Source: Flavobacteriaceae bacterium
GTDB taxonomy: Bacteria > Bacteroidota > Bacteroidia > Flavobacteriales > Flavobacteriaceae
Direction: 5' to 3'
Assembly (NCBI GenBank): GCA_016649785.1
Contig: JAENXB010000026.1
Coordinates: 1-19,305, forward strand
DNA length: 19,305 nt
Below are positions 1-7,219 of this stretch, piece by piece. Below the pieces are notes generated by a model that worked only from the letters and a program-made list of their open reading frames with translations, was not told the DNA's origin and did no database searches. Position 1 is the stretch's first letter. Every line of letters begins with the position of its first letter. The position numbers and the translations under genes were made by a program.

Positions 1-75
1 ATTTACCCCGCAATCAAACGCGGAATCCCGGTTTCAAGCGCGTTCAAGATGCCGATCGTAATCAAGGCGGAGTAA
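1..75 (+). CDS. 3' end of a gene, possibly TonB C-terminal domain (partial)
   Basis: The window opens inside a reading frame that gives 24 residues and stops with TAA at 73-75. The end of the protein reads KRGIPVSSAFKMPIVIKAE. The pattern R-G-x-x-V-x-x-x-F-x-(M/L)-P-I-V-x-K resembles the last strand of the TonB C-terminal domain, the periplasmic part of the energy transducer that contacts outer-membrane receptors. That is known of the family; the assignment from only 24 residues is inference. It could be another secreted or periplasmic beta-strand protein. The upstream part lies outside the window, so neither length nor start can be judged. Confidence 0.35.
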   Translation: MYPAIKRGIPVSSAFKMPIVIKAE

Positions 76-78
76 AAG

Positions 79-107
79 GAATTTAAAATTCAAAAATTCA
101 ATATTTT
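79..107. repeat. A/T-rich short repeat, inverted relative to 7177-7208
   Basis: This stretch is built of iterated AATTCAAA-like units. Its reverse complement shares the 16-base core TTTTGAATTTTAAATT with 7177-7208. It is low-complexity sequence of the kind often scattered between Flavobacteriaceae genes. The rest of 108-224 is A/T-rich and shows nothing I can name. Confidence 0.4.
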
Positions 108-224
108 ATTTCTCTGAGTCTCAAAGCGGTTCTTTATTTTTTACTTTTTTCCGTGAAACTTGTTATAGCTCGTTTAAGATGTCGTTCTGATTTTTCTTCC
201 AAATTATATTTTTAAAAATTAAGT

Positions 225-256
225 ATAACAATTTTGTTATGTAACCTTTTTGTTAT
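225..256. promoter_or_regulatory. Inverted repeat and direct repeat upstream of hicA, candidate operator
   Basis: ATAACAA at 225-231 and TTGTTAT at 234-240 form a perfect 7-base inverted repeat around a two-base centre. TTTTGTTAT occurs at 232-240 and again at 248-256, a spacing of 16 bases. The pair ends 11 bases before the hicA start. HicB antitoxins with a helix-turn-helix domain usually repress their own operon through such sites, so this is a reasonable candidate operator. The site is absent in front of the second hicB copy. Binding is inferred, not shown. Confidence 0.45.
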
Positions 257-267
257 AATTTTAATGA

Positions 268-460
268 ATGAAATCGGATACTCTGATAAAATCAATTGAA
301 AAAGACGGGTGGTTTTTGGTTAGAATAAAAGGAAGTCATCACCACTTTAAGCATCTGGTTAAAAAGGGAATTGTGACAGTACCACATCCTAAAAAGGGAC
401 ATTCCTAAAGGGGCTTATAGTTCAATTTTAAAACAGGCTGGATTGAAACAATTCAATTAA
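268..460 (+). pseudogene. hicA: HicA-family mRNA interferase toxin, frameshifted
   Basis: The frame from ATG 268 reads MKSDTLIKSIEKDGWFLVRI, then KGSHHHFKH, and stops at TAA 406-408 after 46 residues. It carries the HicA signature G-S-H-H-H-F with the catalytic histidine. If one base is removed from the AAAAAGGG run at 391-398, the frame continues through PKKDIPKGAYSSILKQAGLK to TAA 458-460. That restores a normal 63-residue HicA with its conserved C-terminal Leu-Lys-Gln-Ala-Gly-Leu. The 193-base length (64 codons plus one) confirms a single extra base. HicA toxins bind and cleave mRNA. The truncated product lacks the last strand and helix and is probably inactive. A homopolymer sequencing error is possible; a programmed plus-one shift is less likely. 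hicB follows after 5 bases. Confidence 0.8.
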
Positions 461-465
461 TAGAA

Positions 466-882
466 ATGAAAATGATGAAAGAGGCGATAAAAGTTTACGT
501 AGAGAAAGCAGAAGATGGCACATATTGGGGAAGTACACAAAATATCCCCGGTGGAGTTTCTGCTTATGGAAACACTTTGGAAGATCTAAAGATCAACTTA
601 AAACAAGCTTATGAGGATTATCTGGAAGTAGCCGGGGAATTCAATGAAGATTGGCTGGAGGAAGTTAAGAATATGAAAGAATTCGAATATAATTTAGACA
701 TTCCTTCTTTTTTCAAACTTTTACCAATAAAAATTTCAGCTATAGCAAAAAAGGCAGGGATTAATCCTTCCTTAATGAGACAGTACGCTACCGGTAAAGC
801 AAATGCTTCAGAACAACGGGCAAAACAAATCGAAAAAGCCATTCACGAGTTAGGAAAAGATTTGCTTTCAGTTTCTCTGTAA
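466..882 (+). CDS. hicB: HicB-family antitoxin with helix-turn-helix domain
   Basis: A protein of 138 residues. Residues 5-55 (IKVYVEKAEDGTYWGST onward) form the partial RNase H-like HicB fold that covers the HicA active site. Residues 80-136, with KISAIAKKAGINPSLMRQYA, form an XRE-like helix-turn-helix that would bind the operon's own operator. It sits 5 bases after the broken hicA and is presumably co-transcribed with it. Starts at 466, 472 or 475 are all possible; 466 gives the longest product, while the homology to the second copy at 7220 begins around the 472 ATG. The gene is intact while its toxin is frameshifted, so it may act now only as a regulator or as an antidote against a related HicA elsewhere. 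Confidence 0.85.
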   Translation: MKMMKEAIKVYVEKAEDGTYWGSTQNIPGGVSAYGNTLEDLKINLKQAYEDYLEVAGEFNEDWLEEVKNMKEFEYNLDIPSFFKLLPIKISAIAKKAGINPSLMRQYATGKANASEQRAKQIEKAIHELGKDLLSVSL

Positions 883-1107
883 TTTATATTTTAATGAGTG
901 CGTATCTATTTTTTTTACGAAAAACAGCAAAGAAAGAGCCTGCTTTCCCACGCTCAAAAACAGAATTGGAAAATTATGACTTAACGTACTCTTAATACTT
1001 TCTTTTTCTTTATGTTAACACTTCTTAACACAAAACAACACTAATTAACTGTTTTTAGGGTTTTATAAGCTTTCATTTGAAATATATAAACCAAAAAATT
1101 TTTATCC
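883..1107. other. Intergenic region, no gene seen
   Basis: These 225 A/T-rich bases hold no supported gene. TTAACAC occurs at 1015-1021 and again at 1025-1031, a 10-base spacing that could be a protein-binding site upstream of the small secreted-protein gene. I do not see a convincing TTG/TANNTTTG promoter here. Confidence 0.4.
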
Positions 1108-1371
1108 ATGAAAAATTTAGTTTTTCTTTCAGTGTTCTGACTTATGTCTATTGGAGCTTTTGCCTCAAATGGAAAAGAAGTCTCAAAGCTTAATGAAGCA
1201 AAAGTAGAAACAATCCAAAACATTGCAGAGACTTTTACGGTAAAAGTAGAAGATGATGTTCTAAAGGCTGAGATTGTTGTCAATTGTGAAGATGGTTCTT
1301 CATACAATGTTAGTTGTGATTCTTGCAGTACTTCACAACTTATAGGTATCGCCTACGCTTTGTGCAGCTAA
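1108..1371 (+). pseudogene. Small secreted cysteine-containing protein with in-frame TGA in the signal peptide
   Basis: From ATG 1108 the frame reads MKNLVFLSVF, stop TGA (1138-1140), LMSIGAFASNGKEV, and continues to TAA at 1369-1371. Read through, this is a good signal peptide (charged start, hydrophobic core, AFA cleavage site) followed by a mature part of roughly 68 residues with four cysteines (NCED, SCDSC, ALCS). The stop falls in the hydrophobic core. Starting instead at ATG 1144 leaves only MSIGAFA, too short for normal export. So the gene is either freshly broken, read through, or affected by a sequence error. I do not recognise the family. A strong terminator follows 7 bases later, and a GLPGLI gene starts after that, so it may supply a secreted factor for this cluster (inference). 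Confidence 0.55.
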
Positions 1372-1378
1372 ATTATCT

Positions 1379-1409
1379 ACCCGTCTCGGGTTACCCGAGA
1401 CGGGTTTTT
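1379..1409 (+). terminator. Strong intrinsic terminator
   Basis: ACCCGTCTCGGG at 1379-1390 pairs perfectly over 12 bases with CCCGAGACGGGT at 1394-1405 across a three-base loop, followed by a T run. It ends the small secreted-protein transcript and may reduce read-through into the GLPGLI gene. Confidence 0.9.
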
Positions 1410-1435
1410 ATTAAATTAAAAACAATCACAGCATT

Positions 1436-2230
1436 ATGAAATTTTTTATAATTTTCTTCTTTGTTACATTAACCAGTATATGTAGTGCCCAGAATCAGGG
1501 CATTGTTTATTACGGACATATAGAAAGCCCGGGAAAAGGTGGACCTTCCGGACTTGACTTTAATGCTTATTTAATTTTTGACAAGGCGGCTTCTTACTAT
1601 GTAACCGCAAAAGATTCGCTCGAAAATCTATCTAAATTGGAAAAGGAACAAACCAAGGAAGTAAATGGGACTACCCAAGTATATCTTGGCAAACATACAT
1701 TACCACAGGGCAAGCAGGTGTATTATAATCGTCAAAAAGACAGCCTTTGGTGGAACAAAAAATATAAAGAGCCCGTTTACGGCCGTGAAAAAAGGGAGAA
1801 TATCAACTGGAAATTAGGATCTGAAACCAAAACCCTTGCCGGACTTACCTGTTATAAAGCTACAGGAGCTTTTAGGGGAAAAACCTATACCGCTTGGTAC
1901 ACTACAAAAATACCCTTGCCTTACGGACCGTGGAAACTACAGGGCCTTCCAGGTCTTATACTTGAAGCCTATGATGAGAAAAAGGAAATGTACCTTTATT
2001 TCAAATCGCTAGAATACCCTGTATCACAAAAACTAGTAGTAGGGCCAATTACAAAGGCAAAAGAAGACAGTAAATACAATTGGATTACCATTGATGAATA
2101 CAAAGAATTGCTAAAAAAAATCGCGGAAAGAAACAAAACCAAGGCCATATTGATTGCAAAACAAATGGGTGGCGATGTAACCGTTAATACAGGGGGTATT
2201 GAATCATTAAGTGTAGAACTTTTCAAATAA
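1436..2230 (+). CDS. GLPGLI family protein
   Basis: The 264-residue product has a signal peptide (MKFFIIFFFVTLTSICSAQ, probable cleavage near residue 18-19), so it is periplasmic or surface-exposed. The family signature G-L-P-G-L-I is at residues 170-175, inside a conserved block with WYTTKIPLPYGPWKLQ just before it. GLPGLI proteins are known almost only from Bacteroidota and have no established biochemical role. They often lie beside outer-membrane receptor genes, as here, where a TonB-receptor-like gene begins 69 bases downstream. A hairpin lies between the two, so read-through may be partial. Length and start are typical for the family. The identification is firm; function is unknown. Confidence 0.9.
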   Translation: MKFFIIFFFVTLTSICSAQNQGIVYYGHIESPGKGGPSGLDFNAYLIFDKAASYYVTAKDSLENLSKLEKEQTKEVNGTTQVYLGKHTLPQGKQVYYNRQKDSLWWNKKYKEPVYGREKRENINWKLGSETKTLAGLTCYKATGAFRGKTYTAWYTTKIPLPYGPWKLQGLPGLILEAYDEKKEMYLYFKSLEYPVSQKLVVGPITKAKEDSKYNWITIDEYKELLKKIAERNKTKAILIAKQMGGDVTVNTGGIESLSVELFK

Positions 2231-2255
2231 ATTACGATTATTTTAAGTTTTTCCG

Positions 2256-2286
2256 AACCCCATATACAAATGGGGTTTCATTTTTT
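2256..2286 (+). terminator. Intrinsic terminator or attenuator after the GLPGLI gene
   Basis: AACCCCAT at 2256-2263 pairs with ATGGGGTT at 2270-2277, loop of six, followed by TCA and six T. The ATG in the right arm (2270) is an apparent but unlikely upstream start for the next gene. Confidence 0.65.
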
Positions 2287-2299
2287 ACAAGATGCCTCA

Positions 2300-4903
2300 A
2301 TGAAACCTACTCTCTTTCTTATATTCCTTTTAGTTTCTTTCCGGATTTTGGGTCAAGACATCATTGTTTCGGGTTCAATAACCAATTATCAACTTCAACC
2401 TATTGAAAGTGCACTTGTGATAGTTAAAAACCAAGCTAATAATATTTTAGGCTACACTTATAGTAATGAAAAAGGGCATTATCTGTTAGAATTGCAAACC
2501 AACAACTTCCAATTATGGTTGGAAATTTCAAGTTTGGGATTTGCCACAATTAAAAGCAAAGTTGAGATAAACAATCCAACTCACAATATCAACTTTAAAA
2601 TGGAGGGGCATATGGAATCCTTAAATGAAGTTGTACTGGAAATGCACCAAAAAATAAAGATAAACGCAGACACTACTTTTATCAGAGTTTCGCAATACAC
2701 CACAAAGACAGAACAAACAGTGGAAGATGTTTTAAAGCGGTTGCCAGGTATAGAAGTTTTGCCAGATGGTACCATAAAAGCCCACGGAAAGCCTATAGAA
2801 AACCTATTGGTAGAAGGAGAAAACATTCTGGATAAAAATTACAAAATTATATCTAAAAATTTGGATGCTAAAGTCCTAGAAGAAGTCCAGATTTTAGACC
2901 ATTATGAAGAAAATCCCATTTTCAAAAGCCTGTTGAATTCTGAAAAAACAGCTATAAACCTGAAATTAAAAAATGATTTTAAAAATATTTGGTTTGGCAA
3001 TGTTTCGATGGGCTATGGATTTAAAAATCGTTATCAAGGCGCAATATCATTGGGCTTACTGAAAAAACGGATAAAACTTCTGGAATTTAGTAACATCAAC
3101 AACAAAGGAGATAAAGCGGTGAACCTATTGAGCAACGATGAAATAGTGATTGATTTATCACAAATGTTTCAACAAATAGAGAAGAAACCGTTTTCGGTTT
3201 TTTCCATTGACGAGCAAGAAAACAATATTTTTACAAGTAAAAGCATTTTCAATACGTCAATGCTTCATTCACTTGGGTTATCATCAAAAATTCACGACAG
3301 GTTTGCAGTTAGGGGTTCTGCAAATTTTGTTTATGATAAAACCGAACAAGATTATGAAGCCGTAACTCAATATAATATAGGGAACAACGCCACGACATTT
3401 TCAGAAACAAGCAACTATCAAAATAATAACAAGTTTGGTGCTGCAGAATTAGAACTAAAATATATTCCCAACGCAAAAAATTACATAACCAATTTAATTA
3501 AATACAACCGTAATCCGCATAAAGCATTTAATGGGATAATGCTGGGGAATACAAATGTATTGCAAGAAAACGATGCTTTTTCAGAAACATTTTACAACCA
3601 TTTCGAACATACATACCTTTTAACAAGCAATACTGCGTTGTACAATTACCTTTATGTGGGCTATGGCAATTCATTTGAAAATTCAAAAATTGAATACCCG
3701 ATTCTGAATGATTTGTTAGAAACAGAAAATTCCGAATTCCTTTTTCAAGATGTTGAAGACAGGTTTAATTATTACGGTTTGCAAAGCACCTTGTTTACCA
3801 AAAGAAGAAAATGGGAAAACCAGTTGAAGCTTCAAGCCCATTTTGAAAATGAAAATGTTTCAAGCAGACTTTTTACCGAAAATCAAAATGATTTTGAAGG
3901 ATATACAAATAACCTGAAAATCGATAATAATTTTGTTTCGGCATCCAATGCTTTAAAATATAAACTAAAACAGGATAATTACATAAGAGGCAGCATTGCT
4001 TTCACCCAAAATTGGTTAAATAAAAATGATTATTTACTTAAAAATGCATCGATAACTTTTAGGCAGAAACTAAAAAATATTGGAGTTATTAGGATAGGTT
4101 ACAATTACAAAGAAGATTTGCCAAAAGCGCAAATGCTCCTTTCTGATTTTGCGTTGAACTCATATCAAAATTTCACAAAAGGAACCAGTGAAATTACAAA
4201 ATTGAGAAGTTCCATTTTTTCATTCAATTACAGTTTATACAACGATATTAAAGGGTTTTCCATTAACAGTTCTGTATTGCACACCATTACGCCCTCTGGC
4301 TACGTAACCAACACCTCTATAAATCACAACTTTGTGTTCAATGATTTGCTACCTCACCACGCAGGAAACAATACATTAGCCAATGCCAGTCTCACCAATT
4401 ATTTTAGTAAACTAAAAATAGCCACCAAATGGGAAACTAACCAGAGTTTTATACAATCTCCACTTTCCGTCAACGGAAGGGAAATTTTCAACCTTAAAAA
4501 TTATTCGGGAAACTATACTTTTTCTGCAAGTTCATATTTTAACAACTGGTTTAATTTTTCAGCAGGTGCTTCTTATAAATTTTCATCTTCAAAAGTTGAT
4601 GGGGAGCTGAGTTCTTTTAAATCTAAAAAAGCCTTTTTGGACTTCGATATTAAAATTTCTGAATCGCTAAAAGCTAAGATAAATAATGAGCTCTATTTAA
4701 TAGAAAATCACAATTACACTTTTTTAAACGCAAGCATTACTTATGAACCCAAAAAAAGTAGATGGTCTGCAAGCGCGTACTTCAATAATTTATTTAATGA
4801 AGAAGAATACCTTGTTCAGCAAATAAACTCTTTTATATCCTATAAAAAACGTATTACTTTATTACCGGCTTACGCTCTTTTTAATTTAAAATACAGGTTC
4901 TAA
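2300..4903 (+). CDS. TonB-receptor-like outer-membrane protein with carboxypeptidase-regulatory-like domain
   Basis: The chosen start at 2300 gives 867 residues and a clean signal peptide (MKPTLFLIFLLVSFRILGQ); the start at 2270 lies in a terminator arm. Residues 20-102 form an Ig-like carboxypeptidase-regulatory-like domain (GSITNYQLQPIESALVIVK, then the N-E-K-G-H-Y-L-L-E-L strand). Residues about 110-205 resemble a TonB-receptor plug (VEDVLKRLPGIEVLPDGTIK). The rest is rich in alternating aromatic and asparagine strands and ends in FNLKYRF, the terminal aromatic expected of an outer-membrane barrel. Family members import or sense large ligands across the outer membrane. The ligand cannot be read from sequence. 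It follows a GLPGLI gene and ends 11 bases before a convergent response regulator, suggesting a dedicated regulatory pair. Confidence 0.85.
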   Translation: MKPTLFLIFLLVSFRILGQDIIVSGSITNYQLQPIESALVIVKNQANNILGYTYSNEKGHYLLELQTNNFQLWLEISSLGFATIKSKVEINNPTHNINFKMEGHMESLNEVVLEMHQKIKINADTTFIRVSQYTTKTEQTVEDVLKRLPGIEVLPDGTIKAHGKPIENLLVEGENILDKNYKIISKNLDAKVLEEVQILDHYEENPIFKSLLNSEKTAINLKLKNDFKNIWFGNVSMGYGFKNRYQGAISLGLLKKRIKLLEFSNINNKGDKAVNLLSNDEIVIDLSQMFQQIEKKPFSVFSIDEQENNIFTSKSIFNTSMLHSLGLSSKIHDRFAVRGSANFVYDKTEQDYEAVTQYNIGNNATTFSETSNYQNNNKFGAAELELKYIPNAKNYITNLIKYNRNPHKAFNGIMLGNTNVLQENDAFSETFYNHFEHTYLLTSNTALYNYLYVGYGNSFENSKIEYPILNDLLETENSEFLFQDVEDRFNYYGLQSTLFTKRRKWENQLKLQAHFENENVSSRLFTENQNDFEGYTNNLKIDNNFVSASNALKYKLKQDNYIRGSIAFTQNWLNKNDYLLKNASITFRQKLKNIGVIRIGYNYKEDLPKAQMLLSDFALNSYQNFTKGTSEITKLRSSIFSFNYSLYNDIKGFSINSSVLHTITPSGYVTNTSINHNFVFNDLLPHHAGNNTLANASLTNYFSKLKIATKWETNQSFIQSPLSVNGREIFNLKNYSGNYTFSASSYFNNWFNFSAGASYKFSSSKVDGELSSFKSKKAFLDFDIKISESLKAKINNELYLIENHNYTFLNASITYEPKKSRWSASAYFNNLFNEEEYLVQQINSFISYKKRITLLPAYALFNLKYRF

Positions 4904-4914
4904 CATTTAATGCT

Positions 4915-5601
4915 TCACTCGATCAATTTATAGCCTACCCCTCTAATATTTAGAATCTCAATAGATTTATCCTTAGACAACCTTTTTCTTAACTTACTGA
5001 TAAACACATCCATACTTCGGGCCGAGTAAAAGTCGTTATTGCCCCACAATTGTTTTAATACAGAAGAACGCTCCACAACTTTATTTTTATGCTGTGTCAA
5101 ATGCAACAAGAGTAGATTTTCCCTACTGGTAAGATTTTCCTTATTATCTTCTTTATACTTTAGTGTTTGCTTGTTGGGATTGAACTTATAATTCCCTAGA
5201 ACAATATCCTTTTTCTCCTCAGAAGTATTTTGTCTATTGTTCAACAGGTTTTTAATTCGCACAATAAGTTCCTCAATACTAAAAGGTTTTTTTAGGTAAT
5301 CATTGCCTCCCGAATTAAAACCTGTAACAACATCATGAGATTGCGATTTTGCCGTCAGGAAAATTATGGGCGTTTCCGTATCTGTTTCCCTTATTTGTTG
5401 AGCTAGAGCAAATCCGTCCTTTTTGGGCATCATTACATCCAAAACTAATATTGCAGGATGTTTGTCGCGATACCATTGATATGCTTCTTGCCCATTATGG
5501 CAAAGTTGAACCTCAAAATCTCGTGTTTCAAGGCTTTCTTTTATAATTTGGCCAAGAGAAGTTTCGTCTTCTGCCAATAATACTGTGGTTTTATTATTCA
5601 T
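4915..5601 (-). CDS. OmpR/PhoB-family response regulator
   Basis: A 228-residue two-domain regulator. The receiver domain (residues 5-120) keeps every catalytic position: acidic E11 and D12, phospho-acceptor D55 in LVLDVMMPKKDG, T83 and K105 in YLKKPF. Residues about 132-228 form the winged-helix DNA-binding domain, with LTSRENLLLLHL, the recognition segment ARSMDVFISKLRKRL and the closing IRGVGYKL hairpin. It overlaps the upstream kinase gene by 8 bases (the ATG lies inside the end of the kinase frame), so the two are translationally coupled partners. It resembles RprY-type regulators of Bacteroidota. The convergent outer-membrane and GLPGLI genes are its most obvious candidate targets (inference). 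Confidence 0.93.
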   Translation of the reverse strand: MNNKTTVLLAEDETSLGQIIKESLETRDFEVQLCHNGQEAYQWYRDKHPAILVLDVMMPKKDGFALAQQIRETDTETPIIFLTAKSQSHDVVTGFNSGGNDYLKKPFSIEELIVRIKNLLNNRQNTSEEKKDIVLGNYKFNPNKQTLKYKEDNKENLTSRENLLLLHLTQHKNKVVERSSVLKQLWGNNDFYSARSMDVFISKLRKRLSKDKSIEILNIRGVGYKLIE

Positions 5602-6958
5602 TAGGTATTGAAATAGTAAATATTGTTTTGTTATTCTTTAAAAATATTTTTGACACCCCGTGATGTTTTTCGGCTATTTTTTTAACGTGGTACAAACCAA
5701 TTCCGTAGCCTTTTATATCGTGAAGGTTGCCTTGCGGAACACGATAAAATTTATCGAAAACTTTTAAAGCCTGCTCCTTATTAAGGTTTTTTCCGTTATC
5801 ACTTACAGCTATAACCAATCCTTCTTTTTTACTGTTCCTAACCGTTATTTCTATCTCCTCCCCTCCATATTTTATAGCATTGTCGAGCAAGCATCCCAAA
5901 GCATTTCCTAAATGAAAAGTGTCTATAAAAGCTTGATTTTCCATAACTTCGGAGAACTCAAACACAATGTTCTTTCCCTCGGTATTCAACTTGTAATTTT
6001 CAACTATGATGGTTACCCAATCCTTCAAATTTGTAGTTTGCCTATTCAGAGGCCAATCTTTGGTATCCAAAAGAGCAGTATCCATAAGCTGATCTACCAT
6101 TTTTCCTAAATTTTCCAATTGCTGATTCGAATAACCTATATATCTATTGGTTTTTTCAGAATCGTTGGCATCGTTAAAATACCGAATGCTTTCCAAAGCC
6201 GCTCCAATGGTGGCGATTGGCGTTTTGAACTCGTGGGTTATATTGCTTATCAAATCATTTTTTATTTCTGAAAGTTGTTTTTGTTGCCGAACTACCCGTA
6301 ACAAGTAGAATAAAGTGAACAGAATAATTCCCATTAAAAAAAGCGACAGAAAAATACCAAAAAGACTTTTTCTAAGAATAATATTGACCTTATTAGGAAA
6401 TAAAATTTTAATGGCTTCGCCGTCTTTTAAATAAGTAGATTTGCCGGTAGCGGTAAAATGGTTTGAAAAGGCAGAACCTCTGTGATGGGTTGCAAAAACG
6501 GTGTCTTTTTTATAGTACTTTAAAGTATAAGAAAAATCATATTCTTTCCTGTCCAATTCATTGTTCAAAAGACTCTTTAGCTTTCTAAGATTGATGGAAT
6601 CCTTGTTTATGGATATTTTTATCGTTGTAACAACCTTTGAAGAGGTAACGTTACCCGGTTTATCACCTTTGAAAACTGAAATGTTATTTGAAGAAATAGT
6701 TCCTAAAATCTTCTCTTCAATAGATAAGTTCGGTACTTTTTCAATAGAATCTGCCGGAATAATTAAGGTAATATTTTTTTGCTTGGAAACTTCTATAAAA
6801 TAATTATCAATAGCCACATCAAGTGTTTGTTGAATTTCTCTTTTAAAATTTGAACTGTTTTTTTGGTACTCAACAAAACTCCAATACAATTGTGCGGCTA
6901 GTGTAGCTAAAATGACAATAGTTATTAAATACGGAATAAGTCTATATGATTTTTTCAT
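5594..6958 (-). CDS. Membrane sensor histidine kinase
   Basis: The start at 6958 (MKKSYRLIPYLITIVILATL) gives 454 residues and puts the first membrane helix at residues 7-25; a longer frame from 6994 adds 12 residues with no support. A periplasmic sensor region follows (about 30-195), then a second membrane helix (about 199-221). The dimerisation domain has the H box SNITHEFKTPIA with phospho-acceptor H242. The ATPase domain shows N box LLDNAIKYG (N360), G1 SDNGK (D387) and G2 GYGIGLYHV. I see no clear HAMP domain. It autophosphorylates and passes the phosphate to D55 of the overlapping downstream regulator. The sensor part matches nothing I recognise, so the signal is unknown; the neighbouring receptor and secreted proteins suggest an envelope signal. 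Confidence 0.93.
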   Translation of the reverse strand: MKKSYRLIPYLITIVILATLAAQLYWSFVEYQKNSSNFKREIQQTLDVAIDNYFIEVSKQKNITLIIPADSIEKVPNLSIEEKILGTISSNNISVFKGDKPGNVTSSKVVTTIKISINKDSINLRKLKSLLNNELDRKEYDFSYTLKYYKKDTVFATHHRGSAFSNHFTATGKSTYLKDGEAIKILFPNKVNIILRKSLFGIFLSLFLMGIILFTLFYLLRVVRQQKQLSEIKNDLISNITHEFKTPIATIGAALESIRYFNDANDSEKTNRYIGYSNQQLENLGKMVDQLMDTALLDTKDWPLNRQTTNLKDWVTIIVENYKLNTEGKNIVFEFSEVMENQAFIDTFHLGNALGCLLDNAIKYGGEEIEITVRNSKKEGLVIAVSDNGKNLNKEQALKVFDKFYRVPQGNLHDIKGYGIGLYHVKKIAEKHHGVSKIFLKNNKTIFTISIPNE

Positions 6959-6965
6959 AATCTTA

Positions 6966-7073
6966 TCAAAGGTAATGCATTTTGTTTTCACCAAAAGTAA
7001 TTTTGAACTGGCTGACCATAACAGGATTGTTATAAATCAGGCTTTTACTTGAAGTGTTATACTTTTTTGTCAT
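6966..7073 (-). CDS. Possible 35-residue ORF, perhaps the 3' remnant of a larger gene
   Basis: The frame reads MTKKYNTSSKSLIYNNPVMV and continues SQFKITFGENKMHYL, stopping 7 bases before the kinase start. Codon choice looks like real coding sequence. However, its ATG (7071-7073) lies in the terminal arm of a dispersed palindromic repeat, so the original upstream part may have been replaced when the repeat arrived. It has no signal peptide and no recognisable domain. It could be a leader peptide of the kinase operon or a decayed fragment. Confidence 0.3.
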   Translation of the reverse strand: MTKKYNTSSKSLIYNNPVMVSQFKITFGENKMHYL

Positions 7074-7149
7074 TTTGAACGAGCTTTTGGGCGAGGAAGA
7101 ATCTGTCGTCCAACTAACGCAGGATCCTTCATTTTCGTTCCGGATGACA
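7068..7149. repeat. Dispersed palindromic repeat (REP/MITE-like)
   Basis: TGTCATTTTGAACG at 7068-7081 and CGTTCCGGATGACA at 7136-7149 are imperfect inverted ends, with internal GAGGAAGAATCT and AGGATCCTTC segments. The general form TGTCATTnnGAACGA...GAAGAATCT...AGGATnCTTC...GGATGACA is a widespread intergenic palindrome in Bacteroidota, from memory. It can fold into a long RNA hairpin. Confidence 0.55.
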
Positions 7150-7176
7150 CTTGCTGGTGATTTATAAAAAAAAGTG

Positions 7177-7208
7177 AAATTTTGAATTTTAAATTTTGAA
7201 TTTTGAAT
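7177..7208. repeat. A/T-rich TTTTGAATT repeat
   Basis: Iterated TTTTGAAT units directly precede the second hicB copy. The core is shared, in inverted orientation, with 79-107. Confidence 0.4.
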
Positions 7209-7219
7209 GGTAACTGAAA

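Noticed and set aside
391..408. Programmed frameshift to make full HicA
   Set aside because: A plus-one shift is required, but the TAAAAAGGG context is not the canonical X-XXY-YYZ heptamer and that heptamer gives minus-one shifts. Mutation or a run-length error is simpler.
618..842. Minus-strand ORF inside hicB
   Set aside because: Shadow frame with no features of its own; the plus-strand HicB is certain.
2270..2299. Upstream start of the TonB-receptor-like gene
   Set aside because: The ATG is in the right arm of a terminator hairpin and puts ten residues in front of a complete signal peptide.
6959..6994. Upstream start of the histidine kinase
   Set aside because: It adds 12 residues with no support and overlaps the end of the short ORF; MKKSYRLIPYL is a normal membrane-protein start.
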